From Fimbriimonadaceae bacterium (GTDB lineage: Bacteria > Armatimonadota > Fimbriimonadia > Fimbriimonadales > Fimbriimonadaceae), in the NCBI GenBank assembly GCA_025455775.1, contig JALOLT010000008.1:1-41425 (forward strand): a stretch of 41,425 nucleotides of DNA. Direction: 5' to 3'. The notes beneath the pieces were generated by a model that saw nothing but the letters and a program-made list of their open reading frames with translations, made no database searches and had not been told where the DNA came from. Shown here in pieces: positions 7,183 through 15,972 of this stretch (within the stretch, counting starts at the first letter, position 1; each line of letters begins with the position of its first letter). The position numbers and the translations under genes were made by a program.

Positions 7183-7279
7183 CTCGCGCCGGCCGGGGGC
7201 GGGCCCGGAGACCAAGTGGGGAACCTGCCACCCAAGGTCGGCTCCGGGCGGGCGTGGCTGCGGGCCAGGGCGGCGCGAG
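7183..7279 (-). repeat. GC-rich structured repeat, form B, copy B2
   Basis: 97 bp, the same length as B1 and different at three positions only. Termini CTCGCGCC (7183-7190) and GGCGCGAG (7272-7279); internal stem GCCCGGAG (7203-7210) with CTCCGGGC (7242-7249). As with B1, an Rhs-like remnant starts a short distance to the right, so the B-Rhs junction occurs twice. Confidence 0.75.
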
Positions 7280-7323
7280 TTCCGTTCTTTCTCCCTTCGC
7301 AGCCAGCCAGCGGAGATTCCCCT

Positions 7324-7430
7324 CACCAGTTCTCCGCGATCCTGGGGCTGCTCAGACGCGACGAATTGCGGACAGAAGGACTGATGCAACCAGGTCTCAA
7401 AGCCTCGGACTCAGGCCAGGAAAGCCTCTC
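7324..7430 (+). pseudogene. Ghost of an Rhs gene segment
   Basis: The bases from about 7324 (CACCAGTTCTCCGCGATCCTG) parallel 3422 onwards (CACCAGTTCTTCGTGATTCTG): PVLRDPGAAQTRRIADRRTDATR against PVLRDSGAAYTPGISERRNGVTR, the latter leading into the Rhs core of cassette 1. Here the likeness fades after about 100 bases and no Rhs core follows, so it is a decayed fragment. It sits between B2 and the 3' end of pruA. Confidence 0.6.
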
Positions 7431-7467
7431 TCTCTTGCTGCCAACCGAAGCGCGCCGAAACAACTGC

Positions 7468-9099
7468 TCAGGCCTCGCCCATGAAAGGATAGCGATAGTC
7501 CGTCGGAGGAACGGTCGTTTCCTTGATTGTCCTCGCGCTCAGCCAACGGAGCAGATTAAGCTTCGACCCTGCCTTGTCATTAGTTCCGCTCGCTCTGGCC
7601 CCGCCAAAGGGTTGCTGTCCAACGACAGCTCCCGTCGGCTTATCGTTGATGTAAAAGTTGCCGGCTGCATGGCGGAGTTTCTCCACGGCAAGATCCACTG
7701 CTGCTCGATCCTGGCTGATGATCGCACCGGTCAGAGCATAGGGAGAGGTCTCATCAACGAGCTTCAAGGCACCAGAAAAGTCGTTCTCGTCATAAACGTA
7801 CAGGGTCAGAACCGGCCCGAAGATCTCCTGGACCATTGACTCGTAATGAGGGTTCTTCGCTTCGATCACGGTTGGAGAAACGAACCAACCTTCGCTCGAA
7901 TCGTAGGTGCCCCCCACCCAGATTTCTGCTTCAGAAGAGGCTTTCGCTCGGTCGATATAGCCGGTAATGTTCTGGTACGACTTCTCGTCGATCACTGCGT
8001 TCACAAAGTTGGTGAAGTCTTCCACTGAGCCCATCTTAAAGCTCTGAACTCCCGCGATGAGTTTCTCTTTCACTTCCGCAGCCAGGTTCGACGGAATATA
8101 GGCTCGAGAGGCGGCACTGCATTTCTGGCCTTGATATTCAAAAGCCCCGCGCAAAAGGGCAGTCACGAGCACATCTGAGTTGGCGCTGGGGTGAGCAATG
8201 ACAAAGTCCTTGCCCCCTGTCTCACCAACCACACGTGGGTAGGATCGGTAGGTATCCATATTCTCCCCGATCGTCTTCCACATGCCATTAAACGTTCCAG
8301 TCGAGCCGGTGAAGTGCACCCCTGCGAAATCTCTGTGCTTAAGACAGACGTCACCGACAACTGGGCCGCTGACAAAGACGAGGTTGATCACCCCATCTGG
8401 CAGTCCTGCCGCCTGCAGAATCTTCATAAACATGCTGGCAGAGTAAACCTGGGTGTTCGCACACTTCCAGACGACTGTGTTTCCACAGAGGGCAGCCGAA
8501 GTGGGGAGGTTGCCGCCGATTGCCGTGAAGTTAAAGGGAGTCACAGCCAAAACGAAGCCTTCCAGGGGACGGTACTCCATGCGGTTGTGCATCAGGGGGC
8601 CACTGATCGGTTGATCCCGGTAGATCTGATCAAGGAAATGAACGTTGAAGCGCAGGAAGTCAATGATCTCGCAGGCACTGTCAATTTCGGCCTGAAAAGC
8701 ATTCTTGCTCTGACCCAACATCGTCGTCGCGTTCATATAGGGGCGATAGGTGGTGGCGATGAGGTCCGCAGCGCGAAGGAAGATCGCAGCCCGGTTCTCC
8801 CACGAGAGGGCCTCCCAGGCTGGTTTAGCGGCAAGGGCACTGGCAACGGCTTCCTCCACGTGGGCTCGCTCACCAACATGGAAGTGTCCCAAAATGTGCT
8901 TGGTTTCGTGGGGCGGGCGAATGGCAGAGAGTTTCCCCGTTCGCACTTCTTTCCCTCCGATGATCATTGGGATGTCCATTTCCATCCCTTTGAGCTCGGC
9001 CAAAACTTGCTTCAGCCTGGCCTTTTCCGATGAGCCAGGGGCATAGCTCAAAATCGGTTCGTTGGTCGGCAAAGGGTAGGTAAAGGTGCCTTGCTTCAT
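7468..9099 (-). CDS. pruA: L-glutamate gamma-semialdehyde (1-pyrroline-5-carboxylate) dehydrogenase
   Basis: Oxidises glutamate semialdehyde (from P5C) to glutamate with NAD+, the second step of proline breakdown. The 543-residue length and the N-terminal extension (NEPILSYAPGS) fit the stand-alone P5CDH type rather than the bifunctional PutA. Aldehyde dehydrogenase features: VTPFNF at 186-191, nucleotide-binding FTGSTGTF near 263-270, catalytic Glu293 in ETGGKD, catalytic Cys327 in GQKCSA, and EIFGPVLT further on. No proline dehydrogenase (putA/prodh) gene lies next to it in this window. The ATG at 9099 has a weak RBS (TTGGAAT). Confidence 0.93.
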   Translation of the reverse strand: MKQGTFTYPLPTNEPILSYAPGSSEKARLKQVLAELKGMEMDIPMIIGGKEVRTGKLSAIRPPHETKHILGHFHVGERAHVEEAVASALAAKPAWEALSWENRAAIFLRAADLIATTYRPYMNATTMLGQSKNAFQAEIDSACEIIDFLRFNVHFLDQIYRDQPISGPLMHNRMEYRPLEGFVLAVTPFNFTAIGGNLPTSAALCGNTVVWKCANTQVYSASMFMKILQAAGLPDGVINLVFVSGPVVGDVCLKHRDFAGVHFTGSTGTFNGMWKTIGENMDTYRSYPRVVGETGGKDFVIAHPSANSDVLVTALLRGAFEYQGQKCSAASRAYIPSNLAAEVKEKLIAGVQSFKMGSVEDFTNFVNAVIDEKSYQNITGYIDRAKASSEAEIWVGGTYDSSEGWFVSPTVIEAKNPHYESMVQEIFGPVLTLYVYDENDFSGALKLVDETSPYALTGAIISQDRAAVDLAVEKLRHAAGNFYINDKPTGAVVGQQPFGGARASGTNDKAGSKLNLLRWLSARTIKETTVPPTDYRYPFMGEA

Positions 9100-9237
9100 A
9101 AGATTCCAAGTAGTTTACTGCCGTTTCCCTGGGGGCAATTGGGGCACCAAAGTTTGGCGTGACCAGCAAATGTGAGATCAGCCCCGGGGGAACCCCGAAG
9201 GCTGATAACTCTGCTCTTGTCGATCAGGAACTAAATC

Positions 9238-10245
9238 CTATTCTCTGGTGGAAGTTTGCCGAATCCGAGGCGTGCGACCTGGGTTTTCTCGAGGCTGAAC
9301 CTCTGTCTGAGCTGCAACAGGTCGAGGATTAGCCTTTGGGCTTGCTGGCGCGGCGGCCCTGCCAAAGTTCCTCTCGCCGGTAGGCTTTGTCGTTGGTCTT
9401 ACGAATCTGTCTCCGCTCTGGGGCCGGCTCTGCTTCGTCGTCGCGACGGTGGGGCTTGTCTCGGGGGCTTCGGCTGGTGCCAGAGCCTCGTCTGGGATGA
9501 AGCCTCTCACCGCATCTTGTACTTCGCCTTGCGTAGGCAGATTCCAAGCATCCTTGTTGGTGTCGATCGTGTGGAAGAGCACAGCCACGGCTCGGCGAGT
9601 CTTCATTTCCGAATCGGTCAAGTTGCTTTGGGTTGCCATGCGCCACGTTCGGTGCTCGATCTCGCGGAGGGATTTCAGGCTTTCGTCCAGTTTGTACTGA
9701 ATCGATTCGCCGTCGTCGCTCGGCTCCGAAAGGTACGCGACGAACATCTCCCTCATCGCGACTGCCACTTCGTCTGTCGTAGCCTTGTCCTGGCCAGCCA
9801 AAATAATGGTCTTGAATTTGTCTTCGTTCTCAATGAGGAATTCATCCAAGGCATTGTCGAGACTGCTGCTTGTTTCGGTCGCGAAGGTTTGGAATCTTGA
9901 TTCCAGTTCGTCCTCGAGGCTTGCACGGTAGATCGGGATCTGCTCTAGGGCATATTCCGGAACTTGCTCAATATAGCGTGGAATCTCAGTCTTGAGATAG
10001 TCGCTAATCTGAGGTTGTGCGTCGGAGATTCTCTGAACGGCGAGGCCCTTGGCGATTTTTGCTGCCTCACTTGGTTCGAGGTTTTTCGCAAATCCACCTG
10101 CGATGGAGCCCATCCAGATGGTGAGGCAGCCGACGATTACGGAGCCCCAAATCTGGGTGTTCTTCAGAGCTTTCTTGGTTTGCTCGAGTTCATCCGCCAC
10201 GAAATCTACTGCGGCTTGTTCAAGGTTTTCTTGATCCTTGCTCAT
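9238..10245 (-). CDS. Membrane-anchored coiled-coil protein, unknown (second of a pair)
   Basis: 335 residues, no known family recognised. A charged N-terminal helix (residues 1-30), one membrane helix (WGSVIVGCLTIWMGSIAGGF, about 33-52), then a long predicted helical region rich in Glu, Leu and Lys (about 55-215). The C-terminal 90 residues are Pro/Ala/Thr/Arg-rich and probably disordered. Its ATG overlaps the stop of the upstream gene (ATGA at 10242-10245), so the two are coupled. Both share the same plan and a similar late motif (LREIEHRTWRM here, LERIREIEGAN in the partner), suggesting distant duplication or a hetero-oligomer; this is inference. Confidence 0.8.
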   Translation of the reverse strand: MSKDQENLEQAAVDFVADELEQTKKALKNTQIWGSVIVGCLTIWMGSIAGGFAKNLEPSEAAKIAKGLAVQRISDAQPQISDYLKTEIPRYIEQVPEYALEQIPIYRASLEDELESRFQTFATETSSSLDNALDEFLIENEDKFKTIILAGQDKATTDEVAVAMREMFVAYLSEPSDDGESIQYKLDESLKSLREIEHRTWRMATQSNLTDSEMKTRRAVAVLFHTIDTNKDAWNLPTQGEVQDAVRGFIPDEALAPAEAPETSPTVATTKQSRPQSGDRFVRPTTKPTGERNFGRAAAPASPKANPRPVAAQTEVQPRENPGRTPRIRQTSTRE

Positions 10246-11024
10246 TTCTTCACCTTCAAAGTGTCTTCCATTCGAACAGTCTTGGTCTTGACGGGATCTT
10301 TTGTCGAGGCAGTTGTTGCGACTTGAACCTGCGCCTTGTCTGGCCTCATTCGGTTCAAATCTTCGCGGAAGAGGTCAAGAACCAGGATTCCCATCTCCCA
10401 AGAAGGATCCACTGTTTCGATGTTTGCGCCCTCGATTTCGCGAATGCGTTCCAGATGGCTGACGATGAGGAAGAGTTGTTCTTGGTGTTTGGCAAAGAGT
10501 TCATCATTGGCCACACCGACTTGCTCGACCGACGATTCTGCCAAGTTGGTCAAAAGGCGCTCGATCTGCTCTTCAGTCGCTTCTGGGAACATCTTTTGCA
10601 GCTGCTCCTCTTTCTTCATCAGCATTGTCACGAAGGTCTTTTCCAAAACCTTCTCAGCTCGCTTGGGAAGACTCGTTTGGAGTGATTCCAGCTCGCTCAT
10701 GCTCGCCTCTGCTAGTTCTGGAAGCCGTTCATTCACACGATTGATCGAAGCTTCCACTTCTGGCTTCACCTCATTCATCGTTTGTTTGGCAAGGTCTTCC
10801 AAGAGGGGGGCGACGTCTTCGCGAAGCCCGGTTTGAAGTTCAGCGAGAAACTTCTCTTGTTTTGGTCCCTGGGTTGCGAGTCCTCGGAAAGCGCCATCAA
10901 TCGTTACCCAACAAATGCCAACTACTGCGGCAGCGATTCCGACAAAGCTCCATTTCCACCATGCGAGTTGCTTTTTAAGCTCTTTTAGTTCACCGATCTT
11001 TTTTACATCCATTCCCGAGTCCAT
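10242..11024 (-). CDS. Membrane-anchored coiled-coil protein, unknown (first of a pair)
   Basis: 260 residues from the ATG at 11024, chosen because AGGAGG lies 7 bases upstream; the open frame extends to 11156 but that part looks non-coding. N-terminal charged helix, one membrane helix (WSFVGIAAAVVGICWVTI, about residues 25-42), then an almost wholly helical Glu/Leu/Lys-rich region (about 55-220) and a Lys/Thr-rich tail. No catalytic motif seen. It heads a two-gene unit with the overlapping gene at 9238-10245. Confidence 0.8.
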   Translation of the reverse strand: MDSGMDVKKIGELKELKKQLAWWKWSFVGIAAAVVGICWVTIDGAFRGLATQGPKQEKFLAELQTGLREDVAPLLEDLAKQTMNEVKPEVEASINRVNERLPELAEASMSELESLQTSLPKRAEKVLEKTFVTMLMKKEEQLQKMFPEATEEQIERLLTNLAESSVEQVGVANDELFAKHQEQLFLIVSHLERIREIEGANIETVDPSWEMGILVLDLFREDLNRMRPDKAQVQVATTASTKDPVKTKTVRMEDTLKVKK

Positions 11025-11085
11025 TCCAGACCCTCCTAGGTTGTGCCTCAGGGGCAGTGAGCAGAAGGGAATGTGTGCCGGAAGA

Positions 11086-11121
11086 GCCGTCTGATCTTTT
11101 TTTTTTGCCCTCTCAGACGGC
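11086..11121. repeat. Perfect 9-bp hairpin with a T10 tract in its loop
   Basis: GCCGTCTGA (11086-11094) is complementary to TCAGACGGC (11113-11121); the 18-base loop contains ten T. It lies between the SulP gene stop and the start of the coiled-coil pair, all on the minus strand. On the minus strand the run reads as A, so it is not a normal terminator for SulP; it may pause RNA polymerase or separate the two units. Confidence 0.5.
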
Positions 11122-11265
11122 CTTCTGGCATGCCCTGTGCCTCGTTGTCCCACCAAAGATCATCGGTATGTCAAATGGTGGCCCGTTAGGGATGCTAGTA
11201 AATCCTGGTAGATCTTCTGGGAAAGTGGAGATCAGGTGCCTTGCTTGGCAGTCTTTGGCACAACT

Positions 11266-12972
11266 TTAGTCGGCTTTCTCGACCCCTACTGTACTCGTCT
11301 GATTGAGCACTTCGTTGGCTCGTTCGATTCCCGCCTTGAGCGTTGGGCAGAGGTTGTCCTGGCCCAAGGTCTCCAGCAAATGAGAGTCTGCAAGGAGTTC
11401 GGAAGGCTGGGAACGGAGTCCACAAATGATCGCTGTGCGGCCAGTGGAACGGATTTTTTCGATGAGTTCTGTTAGAGCTTCAGCCCCTGTTGCATCAATC
11501 GCCGTCATGTTCCTCAGCCTCAACATGATAACGGGAGGTGCGTCTGGGAGGGCTTCCTCGATCGTTGCCAACTTATCGGTAGCGCCAAAAAGGAATGGCC
11601 CATGGATGCGAAAAGCGATCACACCCTCGGGAATCTCGTTGACCTGGAGACTGTGAGGGAGGCCCCTCTCCACGTATTCCTGCGTGATCTGGCTGACAGT
11701 AGTCGTGGTTGTGACTCGGTTTACAAAGATCAGAACAGAGAGGATCATGCCAGCCTGGACAGCGACCGTGAGATCAGCCAGGACAGTGAGTGAAAAGGTG
11801 ATGAACCAGATGGCAGCATCTGCCTTGCTGGTCTTAAGGACTTTGGGTACCTCCTTCCACTCTCCCATGTTGTAAGCCACGACAAAGAGAATGGCGGCGA
11901 GGAGGGCCAGAGGGATCCCCTTGGCCAATGGCGCTGCAAAAAGGACGATCAGAAGCAATGTTAGAGCGTGGATCATCCCGCTCACGGGAGTCTGGGCACC
12001 GCTTCTAATATTGGTGGCAGTTCTGGCGATCGCTCCTGTCGCTGGTAGGCCACCCACGAGGGGAGACGCAATATTCGCGAGCCCCTGGGCGACGAGTTCC
12101 ATATTGGGGTTGTGACGGTCATTGGCCATCTTGTCTGCCACCATCGCACTCAGTAAAGATTCAATCGCGCCAAGCATGGCAACGGTAAAGGCTGGTGCCA
12201 AGAGGGGCAGAATCAGATCTGGGCGAAACTGCGGAATTCGCAAGGGAGGTAAGCCAGAAGGGATTCCCCCAAACTTTGATCCGATTGTCTCGATCGGCAC
12301 GTGAAAAAGGGTACAGGCGAGCGTTCCAAGAGCCAGGGCGATGATCGTGCCTGGCACACGTTTGGTGATCCGCCCAATGATCAGGATCGTGGCCAAGGAG
12401 GCTAAACCGAGTCCTGCTGCTTGGGGATTGATCGAGCTAAGGTTCTGGCCCAGCACCTCCATGCGGTGGATAAAATCGCTCGGCACTTTCTCGATTTTCA
12501 GGCCCAAGAAGTCCTTGATCTGGGTACTGGCGATCAGGACTGCTATTCCATTGGTGAACCCCAGCACGACTGGCCGCGGGATGAACTTCACTGCTTGCCC
12601 CAGGCGACTCACTCCTAAAAAGACGAGGAAGAGGCCTGCCATCATCGTGCACATAAAGAGCCCGTCGATCCCATGAACTGCCACAATCCCAGACACGACA
12701 ACGACAAAGGCACCGGTGGGGCCGCCGATCTGCAAGCGAGAACCTCCGAGGGCACTGATGATAAATCCTGCGACGATGGCGCAGCTGATCCCAGCTTTGG
12801 GATCCAAACCGCTACTGATCGCAAAAGCCATCGCGAGGGGAAGGGCGACCAAGCCAACCGTGACACCCGCGATCAGATCCTGGAGGAACTTCTGGAAGTT
12901 GTATCCCTTCAAACTCAAAATCAACTCAGGAATGAGGGGTGATTTCGTTTTTGCGGGCTGATTCGCTTCCAT
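11266..12972 (-). CDS. SulP-family anion transporter with STAS domain
   Basis: SLC26/SulP transporters move sulfate, bicarbonate or other anions across the inner membrane. Start: the ATG at 12972 (MEANQPAKTK) gives a family-like N-terminus; the frame also opens at 13026, and neither start has a strong RBS. About 568 residues: a multi-spanning transport core (DLIAGVTVGLVALPLAMAFA, GPTGAFVVVV, GLANIASPLVGGLPATGAIARTATN) and a C-terminal STAS domain (about the last 120 residues, with IMLRLRNMTAIDATGAEAL). The substrate cannot be told from sequence. No carbonic anhydrase or cys genes are adjacent. Confidence 0.92.
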   Translation of the reverse strand: MEANQPAKTKSPLIPELILSLKGYNFQKFLQDLIAGVTVGLVALPLAMAFAISSGLDPKAGISCAIVAGFIISALGGSRLQIGGPTGAFVVVVSGIVAVHGIDGLFMCTMMAGLFLVFLGVSRLGQAVKFIPRPVVLGFTNGIAVLIASTQIKDFLGLKIEKVPSDFIHRMEVLGQNLSSINPQAAGLGLASLATILIIGRITKRVPGTIIALALGTLACTLFHVPIETIGSKFGGIPSGLPPLRIPQFRPDLILPLLAPAFTVAMLGAIESLLSAMVADKMANDRHNPNMELVAQGLANIASPLVGGLPATGAIARTATNIRSGAQTPVSGMIHALTLLLIVLFAAPLAKGIPLALLAAILFVVAYNMGEWKEVPKVLKTSKADAAIWFITFSLTVLADLTVAVQAGMILSVLIFVNRVTTTTTVSQITQEYVERGLPHSLQVNEIPEGVIAFRIHGPFLFGATDKLATIEEALPDAPPVIMLRLRNMTAIDATGAEALTELIEKIRSTGRTAIICGLRSQPSELLADSHLLETLGQDNLCPTLKAGIERANEVLNQTSTVGVEKAD

Positions 12973-13193
12973 ATCGTTTATTATGGAGCGATTTCTTAAT
13001 CCTTTACTGTGGTCGGCAAGGCTCAAGGCAAAGGAGAGTAAAGGTGGGCTGATTATCTGCCCTTGTCCCAGGTCACCATTTGCAAGACGTAACCCCCTCT
13101 ATTCTTCCCGCAAAAGCAAAAAACAATGGGGGAGAGTGGCTTTCGGACGAGACCCTTCGATCCAAAAGGGGCTTCACATCCATAGGCTAAAAA

Positions 13194-13222
13194 TTCCCCC
13201 CCAGCAAAAAGCTGAGGGGGAA
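13194..13222 (-). terminator. Terminator of ppdK
   Basis: On the minus strand TTCCCCCTCAGC pairs with GCTGGGGGGGAA (one mismatch) around TTTTT and is followed by TTTTT. It lies 57 bases past the ppdK stop. The stem core (TTCCCCC..AGC) is very like the hairpin at 2964-2997. Confidence 0.85.
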
Positions 13223-13278
13223 GATTTTTGGAGCCAATCAGAAAGCCCCTGCCATCGATGAGTGTCTAAGAACTCACC

Positions 13279-15972
13279 TTACTTGTCGAGGGCGACCTTC
13301 ACCTTGCTTCGGATCGCAGCCTGAGCGGCAGCCAAGCGCGCGATCGGCACCCGGAAGGGCGAACAGGACACGTAGTCAAGGCCGATGTCGTGGCAGAAGT
13401 AGATCGAATCAGGATCTCCGCCATGTTCGCCGCAGATTCCGCACTTCAGGTCGCTTCGAGTCGTTCGACCGTCATTGACAGCCATCTTCATGAGCTTTCC
13501 AACTCCGCTGAAGTCAATCGTCTCGAAGACGTTGTATGGCAGGATCTTTTGATCAACGTAGCGACCCAAGAACTTCCCTTCTGCGTCGTCTCGCGAGTAA
13601 CCAAAGGTCATCTGGGTGAGGTCGTTCGTTCCGAAGCTGAAGAACTGAGCGTACTCGGCAATTTCGCCAGCCGTCAGAGCAGCGCGAGGAACTTCGATCA
13701 TGGTTCCGAAGGTGTAAGGAATTTCGACTCCCTGCTCTTCTTGAACTTTCTTCGCCGTATCCTCAAGCTGGGTTTGGATAACCTTTAGTTCGTTCAGGGT
13801 TCCAACCAAGGGGATCATGATCTCAGGTACTGCCTTCTTGCCAGCCTTAATGAGCTTAGCGGCAGCCTGGAGGATCGCTCTGGTTTGCATCACAACCAAA
13901 CCTGGGAACATGATCGACAGGCGGACACCTCGGAGACCGAGCATGGGGTTGGATTCCTTCATCGAAGAAACCTCGCCGAGCAGAGCCTTCTTTTCGCTTA
14001 GTTCAGCATCAAAGCCGGATTGGCCAAGAGCCTTCTTGGTTTCCAGCACAGTGACTTCCTTCAGCAACTCTTCGTGGCTGGGAAGGAATTCGTGCATGGG
14101 TGGGTCAATGAGACGAACGGTCATGGGTCGGCCATCGAGAGCTTCGAAGATTCCTTCGAAATCCGATTGCTGAACGACTTGCAGCTTATCCAGGCATGCT
14201 TGGCGTTCGCCTTCGTCCTTGGTCAGGATCATCTTTTGCACGATCGGCAATCGATCGTCGCCGAAGAACATGTGCTCGGTTCGGCAGAGACCGATGCCTT
14301 CGCACCCGAATTCGACCGCTTGGGTCGCATCCTTCGGGTTGTCGGCGTTGGCTCGCACCTTCAGAGTTCGAAACTCGTCAGCCCAGTTCATCAAGGTATC
14401 GAAGTGGCCAGTGATTTCTGGCTCAATCAGAACCAGCTCACCGACGAAAACTTCTCCGCTGGAACCGTCAACCGTAACCAAATCGCCTTCATTGATAACG
14501 ACTCCTTCCTTGCTGGCATTCTTTCCGTGTACGTCAACCTTCAGAGATTCACACCCAGCAACGCAGGGGATTCCGAAACCGCGGGCCACAACTGCTGCGT
14601 GGCTTGTTTTGCCGCCGCGAGCCGTGAGGATCGCCTGGGAGGCAAGCATTCCGTGAACGTCGTCTGGGTTGGTTTCTTCGCGGATCAGGATGACCTTTTC
14701 GCCACCATGTCCCAGCTTTTCAGCTGTACCAGCGTCAAAAACAGCCTTTCCGACGGCGGCACCGGGAGAAGCAGCCAAACCAACAGCGAGAGCCTTCGTT
14801 CCCTTCTTGGCGAGGTCTGCGCGGTCAATTCGCTTGTGAAGCAGCTGGTCGAGGTGGCTTGCACTCACTCGCTGAACAGCTTCTTCCTTTTTGATCAGGC
14901 CTTCTTCCACCATGTCGACCGCGATCTTCACAGCGGCAGCACCGGTTCGCTTTCCTGCGCGGCACTGCAGCATGTAGAGGACTCCGTGCTGGATCGTGAA
15001 CTCAAGATCCTGCATATCCTTGTAGTGGTTCTCAAGCTTGTTGCAGGTCTCGACGAACTCTGCATAGATCGCAGGGTTCTGGGAAGCGAGCTCGCTGATT
15101 GGCACTGGGGTTCTCACACCAGCCACAACGTCTTCGCCTTGAGCGTTCATCAAGTACTCGCCGTAGAGAGCTCTTTCGCCGGTGGATGGGTCGCGGGTGA
15201 AGGCAACACCTGTTCCACAGTCATCGCCTGCGTTTCCGTAGACCATGACTTGGATATTGACGGCGGTTCCGATATCGTCGCTAATCTTTTCCTTTCGTCG
15301 ATAAACGATCGCGCGGTCGTTGTTCCAAGATCGGAAGACTGCTTCAACAGAAAGGGACAGTTGCTCCCAAACATCGGTCGGGAACTCTCGGCCGATATTC
15401 TTTCGCACGTGATCCAGGAAGAGTTCGCACACTTCTTTCAGGTGGTCAGCGGTCAAATCGAGGTCTGTTTTCGCCCCGACCTTGGCCTTGTACTCGCTGA
15501 AGATGTGATTGTCGAAGCCATGCTTGGAAAGACCAAACGAGACGTCCGAGAACATCATGATGAACCGGCGATAGCTGTCATAGACAAAGCGAGCATCGCC
15601 AGTTTCTGCGATCAAGGCTTCGACGGTGGCAGGGTTCAAACCGAGGTTCAGAACCGTGTCCATCATGCCTGGCATCGAGAACTTCGCACCGGAGCGTACG
15701 CTCACGAGCAGGGGCTTGTCGGTGCCGCCGAAGTTGCGGCCCATGGCCTTCTCCAGGTCGGCAACAGCGGCCTTCATCTCGTCGATCAAACCGGTTGGCA
15801 ACTGACGTCCGGAAGTATAGTACTCCGTACAAACTTCAGTAGTAATGGTGAATCCGGGAGGGACTGGGAGACCGATGTTGGTCATTTCGCAAAGGTTTGC
15901 ACCCTTGCCTCCCAACAGGTCGCGCATGGTGGCATTTCCCTCGCGGAACAGGTACACGCGTTTTGTGCTCAT
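13279..15972 (-). CDS. ppdK: Pyruvate, phosphate dikinase
   Basis: Interconverts pyruvate + ATP + Pi and phosphoenolpyruvate + AMP + PPi. The start at 15972 (MSTKRVYLFREGN) has AGAGGAA upstream; the frame continues to 16035 but those residues are not family-like. 897 residues, normal length. N-terminal ATP-grasp domain (GGKGANLCEM at 21-30, SVRSGAKFSMPGMMDT near 91-106), central phosphohistidine domain with catalytic His458 in GGKTSHAAVVARG, C-terminal PEP-binding barrel with GLCRTEHMFF, FGTNDLTQMTFGYSRDD and the catalytic Cys in KCGICGEHGGDP. A PPi-linked enzyme, in the same window as a proton pyrophosphatase. Confidence 0.97.
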   Translation of the reverse strand: MSTKRVYLFREGNATMRDLLGGKGANLCEMTNIGLPVPPGFTITTEVCTEYYTSGRQLPTGLIDEMKAAVADLEKAMGRNFGGTDKPLLVSVRSGAKFSMPGMMDTVLNLGLNPATVEALIAETGDARFVYDSYRRFIMMFSDVSFGLSKHGFDNHIFSEYKAKVGAKTDLDLTADHLKEVCELFLDHVRKNIGREFPTDVWEQLSLSVEAVFRSWNNDRAIVYRRKEKISDDIGTAVNIQVMVYGNAGDDCGTGVAFTRDPSTGERALYGEYLMNAQGEDVVAGVRTPVPISELASQNPAIYAEFVETCNKLENHYKDMQDLEFTIQHGVLYMLQCRAGKRTGAAAVKIAVDMVEEGLIKKEEAVQRVSASHLDQLLHKRIDRADLAKKGTKALAVGLAASPGAAVGKAVFDAGTAEKLGHGGEKVILIREETNPDDVHGMLASQAILTARGGKTSHAAVVARGFGIPCVAGCESLKVDVHGKNASKEGVVINEGDLVTVDGSSGEVFVGELVLIEPEITGHFDTLMNWADEFRTLKVRANADNPKDATQAVEFGCEGIGLCRTEHMFFGDDRLPIVQKMILTKDEGERQACLDKLQVVQQSDFEGIFEALDGRPMTVRLIDPPMHEFLPSHEELLKEVTVLETKKALGQSGFDAELSEKKALLGEVSSMKESNPMLGLRGVRLSIMFPGLVVMQTRAILQAAAKLIKAGKKAVPEIMIPLVGTLNELKVIQTQLEDTAKKVQEEQGVEIPYTFGTMIEVPRAALTAGEIAEYAQFFSFGTNDLTQMTFGYSRDDAEGKFLGRYVDQKILPYNVFETIDFSGVGKLMKMAVNDGRTTRSDLKCGICGEHGGDPDSIYFCHDIGLDYVSCSPFRVPIARLAAAQAAIRSKVKVALDK

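Noticed and set aside
7000-7839. Plus-strand frame of 279 codons over the duplication and pruA 3' end
   Set aside because: It crosses repeat B2 and runs antisense into pruA; composition is that of the repeats.
261-11121. Recurring 9-mer TCAGACGGC/GCCGTCTGA, similar to the Neisseria DNA uptake sequence (about 262, 11086, 11113, also 31220)
   Set aside because: Only four sites, two of them arms of one hairpin, and one inside a coding region; the organism is not Neisseria-like. Too few to claim an uptake signal.
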